DNA of 64,000 bases from an uncultured Gammaproteobacteria bacterium. Its GTDB lineage: Bacteria > Pseudomonadota > Gammaproteobacteria > HK1. Location: assembly GCA_958295835.1 (NCBI GenBank), contig OY282378.1, positions 5,481,694 to 5,545,693 of the forward strand, given 5' to 3'. The notes below the pieces were generated by a model. It searched no databases, was not told the origin of the DNA, and saw only the letters and a list, made by a program, of their open reading frames with translations. Positions 16,205 to 24,458 of this stretch are shown here, piece after piece. A program made the position numbers and the translations under genes. Each line of letters starts with the position of its first letter. Positions within the stretch are counted from its first letter, which is position 1.

Positions 16205-18153
16205 ATGACAGCGCCCTCCGGACGACTGCGAAGCCGATCCAGGAGCTCGACTCCGTGGTCGTGCGCTTCGCCGGCGATTCCGGCGACGGCATGCAGCTCG
16301 CCGGCACGCAGCTTACCAACACCTCCGCGCTGGCCGGCAACGACGTCGCCACGTTCCCGGACTTCCCGGCCGAGATCCGCGCCCCGAAGGGAACGCTGGC
16401 CGGGGTGTCGGGCTTCCAGGTCCACTTCGCCTCGCGCGACATCCATACGCCGGGGGACATGGTCGACGTCCTCGTCGCGATGAATCCCGCCGCGCTCTCG
16501 GAGAACCTGCGCTTCCTCCAGCCCCAGGGCACCCTCATCGTGGACGAGGACGCCTTCGACGCGAAGAGCCTGAAGCTCGCCCACGTCGAATCCAACCCCC
16601 TCGAAGACGGCAGCCTCGACGAGTACCAGGTCATCCGCGTCCCCCTCACCTCGCTCACCCGCGAGGCGGTGGAGGGCGCCGGGGTCGGGCGGAAGCTGGC
16701 CACGCGCTGCCGCAACTTCTTCGCGATGGGCCTGATCTACTGGCTCTACGGACGCGATCTCGAACCGACCCTGCGCTGGGTGCGCCACCGGTTCCGTGAC
16801 CGGCCCGAGGTGCGCGATGCGGACGTCGAGGCGTTGCGCACCGGCTGGAACTTCGGCGAGACGACCGAGGCGCTGACCCGGAGCTACCACGTGCCCCCGG
16901 CCGCGCTCGAACCGGGCGAGTACCGGAACATCACCGGCAACCAGGCGCTGGCCTGCGGCCTGATCGCGGCGGCCGAGCTGTCGGGCAAGACGCTGTTCTA
17001 CGGCTCCTACCCCATCACCCCGGCCAGCGACATCCTCCACGAGCTGGCGCGGCACAAGCGCTTCGGCGTGCGCACGTTCCAGGCCGAGGACGAGATCGCG
17101 GCGGCGACCTCGGCGATCGGCGCCGCATACGGCGGCGCGATGGCGGTGACCGCGTCGAGCGGCCCCGGCATCGCGCTCAAGACCGAGGCGATGGGGCTCG
17201 CGGTCATGTTCGAGCTGCCGATGCTCGTGCTGAGCATCCAGCGCGGCGGGCCGAGCACCGGGCTGCCGACCAAGCCCGAGCAGTCGGACCTGCTGCAGGT
17301 GATGTTCGGCCGAAGTGGCGAGGCCCCGCTCCCGGTGCTCGCGGCGAGCGGCCCGACCGACTGCTTCGACATCGTCCTCGAAGCGTGGCGGATCGCCACC
17401 CGGCTGATGACCCCGGTGGTGGTGCTCTCGGACGCATTCGTGGCGAACGGTGCGGAACCTTGGCGGATCCCCGACGTCGCGAGCCTCGAGCCCATCGAAG
17501 TGACCCATCCGGGCGCAGGCGGCGGGCAGCCGGCCCCTCCTCCCTCCCTCCCTCGCGCAAGCGGGGGGAAAGCGGGGGGCGCCGCTTCCCCCGCGGGGAC
17601 GAGCTTCCGGCCCTACGCCCGCGACGAATGGCTGGCCCGCCCGTGGGCGCTGCCCGGCACCCCCGGCCTCATGCACCGGGTGGGGAGCCTGGAAAAGCAG
17701 GACGGCACCGGCAACGTGAGCTACGACCCGGACAACCACGAGCACATGGTGAAGCTCCGGGCGCAGAAGGTCGCGAACGCGGTCAACCTCATCCCGGATC
17801 TGGAGGTCACCGGCCCGGAGAGCGGGAAGCTGCTCGTGCTCTCGTGGGGCGGAACTCTCGGGGTGTGCCGGGAGGCGGTGGGGCGGGTGCGCGCCGCCGG
17901 CGGCGGCGCGCACGGGACCGGTACCGGCGCGGTCGCACACGCACATCTCCGGCACCTGAACCCCCTGCCCGCGAACACCGGCGAGGTGCTCGCGCGCTAC
18001 GAGCGCGTGCTGGTGCCGGAGCTCAACCTCGGCCAGCTCGCGCTGCTCCTGCGCGCCCGCTATCTCGTGGACGTGGTGTCGCTGGGCAAGGTGCGCGGGC
18101 GTCCGTTCTGGGTCAAGGACGTGGCCGGCGTCATCGAGGAGATGCTTGCGTGA
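16201..18153 (+). CDS. korA: 2-oxoacid:acceptor oxidoreductase subunit alpha (gamma-alpha fusion)
   Basis: A 650-residue protein. With KorB it oxidatively decarboxylates a 2-oxoacid (probably 2-oxoglutarate) to the acyl-CoA, reducing ferredoxin. The N-terminal gamma-type domain (about 20-210) starts VVRFAGDSGDGMQLAG. The alpha domain follows with GNQALACGLIAAAELSG, YPITPASDILHELAR, AEDEIAAATSAIGAAYGG and TASSGPGIALKTEAMGLAV. At about 442-475 there is a Gly/Pro/Ala-rich insertion (AGGGQPAPPPSLPRASGGKA) not expected in the family. korB follows 154 bp downstream. Confidence 0.93.
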   Translation: MNDSALRTTAKPIQELDSVVVRFAGDSGDGMQLAGTQLTNTSALAGNDVATFPDFPAEIRAPKGTLAGVSGFQVHFASRDIHTPGDMVDVLVAMNPAALSENLRFLQPQGTLIVDEDAFDAKSLKLAHVESNPLEDGSLDEYQVIRVPLTSLTREAVEGAGVGRKLATRCRNFFAMGLIYWLYGRDLEPTLRWVRHRFRDRPEVRDADVEALRTGWNFGETTEALTRSYHVPPAALEPGEYRNITGNQALACGLIAAAELSGKTLFYGSYPITPASDILHELARHKRFGVRTFQAEDEIAAATSAIGAAYGGAMAVTASSGPGIALKTEAMGLAVMFELPMLVLSIQRGGPSTGLPTKPEQSDLLQVMFGRSGEAPLPVLAASGPTDCFDIVLEAWRIATRLMTPVVVLSDAFVANGAEPWRIPDVASLEPIEVTHPGAGGGQPAPPPSLPRASGGKAGGAASPAGTSFRPYARDEWLARPWALPGTPGLMHRVGSLEKQDGTGNVSYDPDNHEHMVKLRAQKVANAVNLIPDLEVTGPESGKLLVLSWGGTLGVCREAVGRVRAAGGGAHGTGTGAVAHAHLRHLNPLPANTGEVLARYERVLVPELNLGQLALLLRARYLVDVVSLGKVRGRPFWVKDVAGVIEEMLA

Positions 18154-18311
18154 AAGAAACCTGTTCCCCGTCCGCCCGTGGTGCCGGCCGGGGCGTCCGC
18201 CAAGTTTTGCGCGGGGCGCATTGCCATGTGGCGGGCCTTCGGCGGCGGACCTCCCCGGTCCGCGCTTGCGGGCGGGACGCCCGCGCTCCCAAGTTCAGGA
18301 GAATGCAGTGA
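18150..18311 (+). other. Spacer frame coupling korA to korB, containing a palindromic repeat
   Basis: GTG 18150 overlaps the korA stop and a 53-codon open frame ends in a TGA overlapping the korB GTG at 18308. The DNA at 18257-18296 (GCTTGCGGGCGGGACGCCCG and beyond) is an intergenic palindrome also seen near 5143-5165. The peptide has no recognisable content. In GC-rich DNA the open frame alone could be chance. Confidence 0.35.
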
Positions 18312-19333
18312 ATGCCGTGACCGCCAAGGCTCGAAAGCTCACCGCCAACGACTTTGCATCCAGCCAGGAGATCCGCTGGTGTCCGGGCTGCGGGGATTTC
18401 TCGATCCTCGCGCAGATGAAGAAGGTGCTGCCGGAAATCGGCATCGCACCCGAGAACTTGGTGTTCGTCTCCGGCATCGGCTGTTCCAGCCGCTTCCCGT
18501 ACTACCTGAACACCTACGGCGTGCACGGCATCCACGGCCGTGCGCCGGCCATCGCGACGGGCCTGAAGACGGTGCGCCCGGATTTGCAGGTGTGGGTGGT
18601 CACCGGCGACGGCGACGCGCTCAGCATCGGCGGCAACCACCTGATGCACGCGATGCGGCGCAACGTGGACATCAAGATCCTCCTGTTCAACAACCGCATC
18701 TACGGGTTGACCAAGGGCCAGTACTCGCCCACGTCGCTGCCCGGGCACGTCACCCGCAGCACCCCCTACGGCTCGGTGGACGCCCCGCTGCATCCGCTGT
18801 CGATCGCGCTCGGCAGCGAGGCGACGTTCGTGGCACGCTCGGTGGATACGCATACGAAGCACCTCGGCGCGGTCCTGCGCCGGGCGGCGGAGCACCGCGG
18901 CACCGCCCTCGTCGAGATCTACCAGAACTGCAACGTCTACAACGACGGCGCGTTCGAGTACGCAAAGGACGTGAAGCTGCGCTCCGACACCCTGGTGGAG
19001 CTGGAGCACGGTCAGCCGATCGTGTTCGGAGCGAATCGCGACAAGGGGATCCGGCTGAACGGCCTCTCGCCCGAGGTCGTCCCGCTGGGCAACGGAACGG
19101 ACGTGTCGGACCTGCTGGTGCACGACGAGACCGCCGCCGAGCCGACCCTGGCCACGGTGCTGGCACGGATGCGCCACCCGGCGCTCCCCGAGGCGATCGG
19201 GGTGCTCCGCGCGGTCGAGCGCCCGACCCTCGACGCGCTCGTCAACGAGCAGGTGGAAACGGCGCGCGCCCGGGAGGGAAAGGGCGAGCTGGCCGATTTG
19301 CTCCGAGTCGGAGATACCTGGACCGTCGGCTGA
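18308..19333 (+). CDS. korB: 2-oxoacid:ferredoxin oxidoreductase subunit beta
   Basis: A 341-residue thiamine-diphosphate subunit that pairs with KorA. IRWCPGCGDFSILAQMKK near residue 25, SGIGCSSRFPYYLNTYGVHGIHGRA, and the TPP/Mg motif GDGDALSIGGNHLMHAMRRNVDIKILLFNN are all present, as is TKGQYSPTS. GTG 18308 is preferred: AGGAG lies just upstream, and the longer frame to 18146 reads through repeat-derived sequence. The C-terminal 100 residues (from LEHGQPIVFG) are the usual extension of the long KorB type. Confidence 0.93.
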   Translation: MNAVTAKARKLTANDFASSQEIRWCPGCGDFSILAQMKKVLPEIGIAPENLVFVSGIGCSSRFPYYLNTYGVHGIHGRAPAIATGLKTVRPDLQVWVVTGDGDALSIGGNHLMHAMRRNVDIKILLFNNRIYGLTKGQYSPTSLPGHVTRSTPYGSVDAPLHPLSIALGSEATFVARSVDTHTKHLGAVLRRAAEHRGTALVEIYQNCNVYNDGAFEYAKDVKLRSDTLVELEHGQPIVFGANRDKGIRLNGLSPEVVPLGNGTDVSDLLVHDETAAEPTLATVLARMRHPALPEAIGVLRAVERPTLDALVNEQVETARAREGKGELADLLRVGDTWTVG

Positions 19334-19371
19334 GCCGCGGCGCGGAATCGGCGGATCGCGTTGTTCCCGTC

Positions 19372-19503
19372 ATGAGTCACCCGGCGATACACGAGCCCTT
19401 TCCGGTCGATGACGCGGAGCAGGGATTGCGAACCGGGCCGCGCCCCGAGCACGCGGATCGCCAGCGCCCGAACCACACCCTGAGCCGACCGCGAGCCCGG
19501 TGA
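19372..19503 (+). other. Possible coupled short ORF before the PhyH gene
   Basis: ATG 19372 opens 43 codons whose TGA overlaps GTG 19500 (GTGA). The first bases (ATGAGTCACC) loosely resemble the PhyH start (GTGAGCAACC). This may be a much-decayed start duplication of 128 bp, but the similarity is weak. Confidence 0.25.
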
Positions 19504-20324
19504 GCAACCAATCGGCCCGCATCGACGACGCCATCGTCGAGAGGTTCCGGCGCGACGGAGTCGCCCATCTCGATGGTGCGTTCACCGAGTGGATCGAGGC
19601 GCTCCGCGCCGGCGTCGAGCGCAACATGCGCTCGCCCGGACCCTATACGAAGGAGTACGAGCCGGAAGGCTCGAAGGGCTACTTCTTCGGCGACTACTGC
19701 AACTGGGCGCGCATCCCCGAATACCGCGACTTCGTGCTCCACTCCCCTGCGGCGGCGATGGCCGCCCGGCTCATGGAGTCGCGCACCGCGCGGTTCTTCC
19801 ACGAGCACGTGCTGGTGAAGGAGCCGGAGACCGAATCGCGCACCCCTTGGCATCACGACCTCCCCTACTACTGCATCGACGGCACGCAGACCGTGAGCTT
19901 CTGGACGGCGCTCGACCCCGTGCCGCGTCCGGTATGCCTGGAGCTGGTCGTGGGATCCCACCGCTGGGGGAAGTCGTTCCTGCCGAAGAAGTTCGTCGGC
20001 GTCGACTACGAGCGCGAGGGCGAGGCGCTCGACACCATGCCGGACATCGACGCGCGCCGCGGCGAATTCGAGATCGCCTCGTTCGATATGGCGCCGGGCG
20101 ACGCCATTGCCTTTCATTTCCTCACCGTGCACGGCGCGCCCGGGAACGCATCGGAATCGGCGCGGCGCCGAGCCTTCGCCCACCGCTGGGTCGGCGACGA
20201 TGTCCGCTTCAAGCTCCGGGGCGGCGAGGTCTCGCCGCCATTCCCCGAGGCGCACCGGCGGCTGCGCGACGGGGATCCCCTCCAAGGGCCGGAGTTTCCG
20301 CTGGTGTGGTCGGTGGGCAGGTGA
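19500..20324 (+). CDS. Phytanoyl-CoA dioxygenase (PhyH) family protein
   Basis: A 274-residue Fe(II)/2-oxoglutarate-dependent oxygenase. The metal triad is visible: HHD in TPWHHDLPYYCIDG (about 119-123) and the distal His in FHFLTVHGAPGN, followed by the 2-oxoglutarate-binding Arg in RRRAFAHRWVGDD. The N-terminal FRRDGVAHLDGAFTEWIEALRAGVE is typical. The substrate is unknown; the family includes ectoine hydroxylase, but the EctD signature is not present. It stands alone downstream of korB with 166 bp between them. Confidence 0.9.
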   Translation: MSNQSARIDDAIVERFRRDGVAHLDGAFTEWIEALRAGVERNMRSPGPYTKEYEPEGSKGYFFGDYCNWARIPEYRDFVLHSPAAAMAARLMESRTARFFHEHVLVKEPETESRTPWHHDLPYYCIDGTQTVSFWTALDPVPRPVCLELVVGSHRWGKSFLPKKFVGVDYEREGEALDTMPDIDARRGEFEIASFDMAPGDAIAFHFLTVHGAPGNASESARRRAFAHRWVGDDVRFKLRGGEVSPPFPEAHRRLRDGDPLQGPEFPLVWSVGR

Positions 20325-20433
20325 GCCCGGGGGACGGTGTGCCCTGATACGCGGCCCGGCACCCTGTCGCGGGCGCCTGCGATGGCAGGGCGGGAGTCTG
20401 TCGGGTGACGATCCGGCCCACGCCCGATCGCTT

Positions 20434-21252
20434 TCACGCTCCGCCGAGGAGAAGCCGCGAGAGGTACACGGGCAGGACCTCGCGCCGATACCACGCCGAC
20501 GCGATGGCGTCGGTGGGGGGCGAGCAGCCGTCCACCGCGACCGCGGCGGCGGCCTCGACCACCGGGCGCTCCAACCGCCGGCCTTCCAGCGCGCGCTCGA
20601 CCGCCGCGGCACGCATCGGGGCCGGCCCCATGTTCGCGTACGCGACCCTCACCCCGGAGAGCCGCCCGGCCGAGTCCTCCAGCCTGGCCGCGACGGTGAG
20701 CAGCGACACTCCCTTCGGCCGCACCCTCGATACCTTGAGGAAGCGGAACGAACGTGCGTCGCGTGGCCGTGCGACTTCGATCCCGGAGACGATCGAACGC
20801 CCCATGGTGTCGCGGGTACGCAGGAGCTCGTCCAGCGGCATGTCGCGCGGGCTGTATCCGCTCTGCACCGAGACTCTGGCGTCGAGTGCGAGCAGCGCAG
20901 CGGTGAAGTCCCCGTAGGGCGGCGGTGCGAACAGATTCCCTCCGACCGTCGCCTGCGCGCGCACCGCCGGGCCGCCCACGGTCCGGGCGGCCGGATGGAG
21001 AAAGGCGAGATCGCGGCTCGCGAGGATCGCCTCCATCGTGACCCCGGCGCCGATGCGCACCCGCGACCCCGAGGCGCGAACCTCGGTCAGGATGCGATCG
21101 GTACACCGCACCAGGGTCGAGAAATCCGCGGTCCCCTCGTTGAGCGCGCGCACGAGGAGGGTGCCGCCGCCGAGGAAACGTGCCGAGGGGTCGCGCCCGA
21201 CCGCGGCCGAGGCATCGCGCAACGTCTCGAATGTCTGCAATCCGACCGCCAC
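20434..21252 (-). CDS. FAD-binding subunit of a molybdenum hydroxylase (CoxM-like), orphan
   Basis: A 272-residue medium subunit of the xanthine dehydrogenase/CO dehydrogenase family. FAD-binding loops are RFLGGGTLLVRALNEG near 25-40 and GGPAVRAQATVGGNLFAPPPYGDF near 92-114; the FAD domain C-terminus ends in YLSRLLLGGA. GTG 21252 is supported by GGAGGG 9-14 bases upstream. The large molybdopterin and small Fe-S subunits normally encoded beside it are not in the window, so it is an orphan or a remnant of a lost operon. Confidence 0.88.
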   Translation of the reverse strand: MAVGLQTFETLRDASAAVGRDPSARFLGGGTLLVRALNEGTADFSTLVRCTDRILTEVRASGSRVRIGAGVTMEAILASRDLAFLHPAARTVGGPAVRAQATVGGNLFAPPPYGDFTAALLALDARVSVQSGYSPRDMPLDELLRTRDTMGRSIVSGIEVARPRDARSFRFLKVSRVRPKGVSLLTVAARLEDSAGRLSGVRVAYANMGPAPMRAAAVERALEGRRLERPVVEAAAAVAVDGCSPPTDAIASAWYRREVLPVYLSRLLLGGA

Positions 21253-21481
21253 CGGGCTCCCTCCGGTCGTGCAGTCACATGAAGTCCGGCCGCACGACGG
21301 TACATCCGTGTTTTATCACAAGGACGGACCTCTCGTGTCGGGCCGCGGCAAGCCGTGCACCGTCCGGGCAGCCCGGCAGCTATGATAGATTCATGGCGCT
21401 GCACCTGACGATGCACTCGCGCAAGTGTGCCGTTCGACGAGCCGACCCTCCGCCCCTTGCCACCCTGGAGGAATCCGCCCG

Positions 21482-22612
21482 GTGACCAATCCGAGGATTG
21501 AGGCCGTTCGTATCCACGGCTTCAGATCCCTTGCGGACGTCGAGCTGACAGGCCTCGGAGGCGCGACCGTAATGATCGGTCCCAATGGCTCGGGAAAGTC
21601 CAATTTCATCCGTTTCTTCGAAATGATGAGCTGGATGGTGCGAGCCCGCCGGCTCGCCGAGTTCGTCGAGAAGCATGGGGGGGCCGACGATCAGCTATAC
21701 GGCGGCAACCGCCTTACGCCCCGCATGGAGGCGGAGGTCGCTCTGCGCACCGAACACGGTCGGAATGACTACCGGTTCGTCCTGACCCATGCCCACCCCG
21801 ATCGATTCATCTTTACCGACGAAGCATTCCGCTTCAGCAGGGAAGGCTATCCCGCGGACGCCGACTGGCAACACGTCGGATCCGGCCATCGGGAAGCTGG
21901 TATCGTCGAAGCTGCGCAGTCGGTGGGAGCCGGCGGAGCCGATCCAACCACCGCCAGAGTCATCGTGCACCTGCTCCGCGGCTGCTCCGTCTACCAGTTT
22001 CACGATACGTCCGACACGTCCCGCTTCATGATGCGCTGGGACGTGGAGGACAAAGACTATCTTCGCGCGCACGGCGGAAACCTGGCCGCCGTTCTGTTCC
22101 GGCTGGAACAGGAAGACATCAGGCGGTTCGAGCTGATTTGCCGCCACATCGGCCGGGTGCTCCCGGTCTTCGATCGTTTCCAGATCGACGAGAGCTACGG
22201 CAAGGTGTCCTTGCGGTGGAAGGCGAAGAGGAGTGAGAAGACCTTCGGGGCACACCTCACGTCCGACGGCTCGTTACGGTTCTTCGCACTCGTGACACTG
22301 CTGAACCTTCCCCCGGAGATGCTTCCGAACATCCTCCTGCTCGACGAGCCGGAGCTGGGCCTGCATCCGGCGGCCGTCGCCCTGATAGGCGGCATGATCA
22401 AGGCCCTCGCCGGCGAACGGCAGGTCATCGTGGCGACGCAGTCGCCCCTGCTCGTCGATGCATTCGACCTCGGCGAGATCGTTGTGCTGGATCTGCGCGA
22501 CGGACGGACGGAGGCTCGCCGGCTCGATGCGGACCGGTACCGGAACTGGCTCGCCGAGAGCTTCACGCCCGGCGAACTCTGGCAGAAGAATCTGCTCGGG
22601 GGACGGCCGTGA
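21482..22612 (+). CDS. AAA ATPase of an ATPase + DUF4276 defence-type pair
   Basis: A 376-residue SMC/RecF-like ATPase (AAA_21 type). Walker A IGPNGSGKS at 32-40 follows IHGFRSLADVEL; the signature/Walker B region is LTSDGSLRFFALVTLLNLP and ILLLDEPELGLHP near 280, with VIVATQSPLLVD after it. Such ATPases work with an effector encoded immediately downstream, here DUF4276, overlapping by GTGA at 22609-22612. GTG 21482 is chosen with GGAGG upstream; a TATGAT at 21381-21386 may be the -10 box. A role as a phage-defence sensor is inference from gene context. Confidence 0.85.
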   Translation: MTNPRIEAVRIHGFRSLADVELTGLGGATVMIGPNGSGKSNFIRFFEMMSWMVRARRLAEFVEKHGGADDQLYGGNRLTPRMEAEVALRTEHGRNDYRFVLTHAHPDRFIFTDEAFRFSREGYPADADWQHVGSGHREAGIVEAAQSVGAGGADPTTARVIVHLLRGCSVYQFHDTSDTSRFMMRWDVEDKDYLRAHGGNLAAVLFRLEQEDIRRFELICRHIGRVLPVFDRFQIDESYGKVSLRWKAKRSEKTFGAHLTSDGSLRFFALVTLLNLPPEMLPNILLLDEPELGLHPAAVALIGGMIKALAGERQVIVATQSPLLVDAFDLGEIVVLDLRDGRTEARRLDADRYRNWLAESFTPGELWQKNLLGGRP

Positions 22613-23290
22613 TCCGTCTCGCCGTGTCGGTGGAGGGCCGAACGGAAGAAGAATTCGTCAAGACGATGCTCGCCGGCCATCTGAGGGGACATGGAGTCGA
22701 GCCGACTCCGGTCCTGATCGGCAGAGCCCGTGGCGGCTCCGGTGGCGGCAACGTCTCGGTGGAACGGCTCGTACCGGAGATGAGGGCACTTGTACTGGTC
22801 TTTCGATGCCGTCACCTCACTGGTCGATTTCTACGGATTTCGGGGCCGGGAAGATCGGGAGACAGCCGATGAGCTGGAGAGGCGTTTGGGTGAGGCACTC
22901 CACAGAGAGGTCGTCCAGGGGTGGGACTCGCGCAGGGTACTTCCCTATATCCAGCAGTACGAATTCGAAAGCCTGCTGTTTTCGGACGTGGATGCCTTTG
23001 CCATCGTGTCGAGCGGCATATCGAACGAGGCCGTACGGACGCTACGGCACGTACGCTCGCAGTTTCCGAGCCCGGAGGACATCAACGACGGTCGGACTAC
23101 GGCGCCGAGCAAGCGCATTGCAGGAGCGATGCCGAAGTACAGGAAGGTCGTACACGGCCCCCTGATCGCCGGGGAAACGGGTCTGGGCGCAATCCGCCGC
23201 GAGTGCCGCCGATTCAACGCCTGGATGGAACGTCTGGAGACCTTGGCAGGACGGCTCCGAGACGGCTCCTTCGAGCCGCAGCCGTCGTGA
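22609..23290 (+). pseudogene. DUF4276 (TOPRIM-like) partner, frameshifted
   Basis: Two frames together give one 226-residue DUF4276 protein: 22609-22788 (LAVSVEGRTEEEFVKTMLAGHL, with the VEGRTE motif expected of TOPRIM-like proteins) and 22790-23290 (YWSFDAVTSLVDFYGFRG, LPYIQQYEFESLLFSD, PSKRIAGAMPKYRK). One extra base at about 22789 breaks them; skipping it restores the family text MRALYWSFD. It may be a real inactivation, a sequencing error or a programmed +1 shift. Normally the effector of the upstream ATPase. Confidence 0.85.
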
Positions 23291-23292
23291 CA

Positions 23293-23538
23293 GAGGTGGA
23301 GCTTTCGCCAGTTGCCGTTCCGTATCGCCTTTCCCAACCGCCAGGGCGGCGGCTTCGTTGGAGTCGGACCCACCGGCCGCGAGGTCACCATGCGGGTGAT
23401 GACTTCCATCTCCTTCACGAAGGCCTGATCCGCGAGAACTGGGTGCCGCTCGACATGCTCGACCTCCTGATGCAGATGGACGTGGACGTGCTGGACCGGA
23501 TGCGCTCGCACTTTCAGCGCAATGCGTGGGATGGCTGA
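23293..23538 (+). pseudogene. SnoaL/NTF2-like protein remnant
   Basis: The frame with LPFRIAFPNRQGGGFVG, TGREVTMRVMTSISFTK stops, and the neighbouring frame continues with EGLIRENWVPLDMLDLLMQM and DVLDRMRSHFQRN to 23538. Together they resemble the C-terminal half of a SnoaL-like ester cyclase-type protein. A one-base deletion near 23418 and loss of the N-terminal half make it a pseudogene. Family assignment is from general resemblance only. Confidence 0.5.
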
Positions 23539-23583
23539 CGCGGAGGGGCTCGTGCGTGGCGAGTCCATGGTTCGAAGGGCCGG

Positions 23584-24021
23584 TCACGCCGCCAGATGCT
23601 TGCGGATCGCGGCGAATCCGCGCATGTAGATGTCTTCGCCGACGAGGGTGCGGAGCTTGCGCTCCTGGCCGCGCGGGGTGTCGAACTCCGAGGTCCAGCG
23701 CCAGAACGTGCGGTCCCCATCGGTCACCCGGTGCAGGGCGATGTGGGCGACGTAGTTGAGCAGGGGAATCGGCGTGTCCAGGAGGTAGTAGGAGAGCGTC
23801 TTCTCGGTGTCGGAAAGCGTCAGCAGGCGCTCTCGGAGCACCGCGCCATCGGTAAGCCGAAACCGGCGCACGGCACCGATCGCGTCGCCTGCCCGGCGCT
23901 CCTCGATGCGGCTCTCCCTGACCGCGGGATGCCAGCGGTCGTGTCCGTTGAAGTCGCGCAGCACCGACCACACGCGGTCGATGGGCGCGTCGATCACCGT
24001 GCTTCGCTCCACCTTCGTCAT
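23584..24021 (-). CDS. SRPBCC-family protein (second of a tandem pair)
   Basis: A 145-residue START/Bet v1-like fold protein of the polyketide cyclase 2 group, which holds small hydrophobic ligands. VIDAPIDRVWSVLRDFNGHDRWHPAV at the start and VTDGDRTFWRWTSEFDTP in the middle are the family marks, ending GFAAIRKHL. It is a paralogue of its upstream neighbour (DFNG..WHP.., DG..VRE.LL.LSD.., VTDGDRTF.EW..EFD, GGFDALKEHL). Its ATG overlaps the neighbour's stop as ATGA. Ligand unknown. Confidence 0.88.
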   Translation of the reverse strand: MTKVERSTVIDAPIDRVWSVLRDFNGHDRWHPAVRESRIEERRAGDAIGAVRRFRLTDGAVLRERLLTLSDTEKTLSYYLLDTPIPLLNYVAHIALHRVTDGDRTFWRWTSEFDTPRGQERKLRTLVGEDIYMRGFAAIRKHLAA

Positions 24022-24455
24022 GCGCCGAGGTGCTCCTTGAGAGCGTCGAAGCCGCCCTGGAACACGTTGGTGCCGATCCCCTCGACCAGCTCGGCCTCGC
24101 GTGCGGGATCGCAGTCGAACTCCGCCGACCACTCCGCGAAGGTCCGGTCGCCGTCCGTCACTGGGGTCAGCCGCAGGGTGGCCACGTAGCCCTCGACCCC
24201 CATCGAGGATTCCAGGATCGAGTAGGTGCAGAAGAGGTCGAAGTCGGAGAGGCCGAGAAGCTGCTCGCGTACCGTGGAGCCGTCCCGGAGGGTGAGGACG
24301 CGGATGCAGCCGACACGATCCGGCGGCTCGCCGTTCTCGATCCGGCTCTCGCCGATAAGCGGATGCCATCCGGGGAGCCCGTTGAAGTCGCGCACGCGAT
24401 CCCATACCGCCCCCACCGGGGCGCCGATGATGCTCGAGACGTAGATCCGGGCCAT
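24018..24455 (-). CDS. SRPBCC-family protein (first of a tandem pair)
   Basis: A 145-residue member of the same family: IIGAPVGAVWDRVRDFNGLPGWHPLI, LTLRDGSTVREQLLGLSDFD, VTDGDRTFAEWSAEFDCDPAREAELV. The start lies 3 bp after the stop of the flotillin-like gene, so the three genes form one operon. A shared role at the membrane with the flotillin-like protein is inference. Confidence 0.88.
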   Translation of the reverse strand: MARIYVSSIIGAPVGAVWDRVRDFNGLPGWHPLIGESRIENGEPPDRVGCIRVLTLRDGSTVREQLLGLSDFDLFCTYSILESSMGVEGYVATLRLTPVTDGDRTFAEWSAEFDCDPAREAELVEGIGTNVFQGGFDALKEHLGA

Positions 24456-24458
24456 TGC

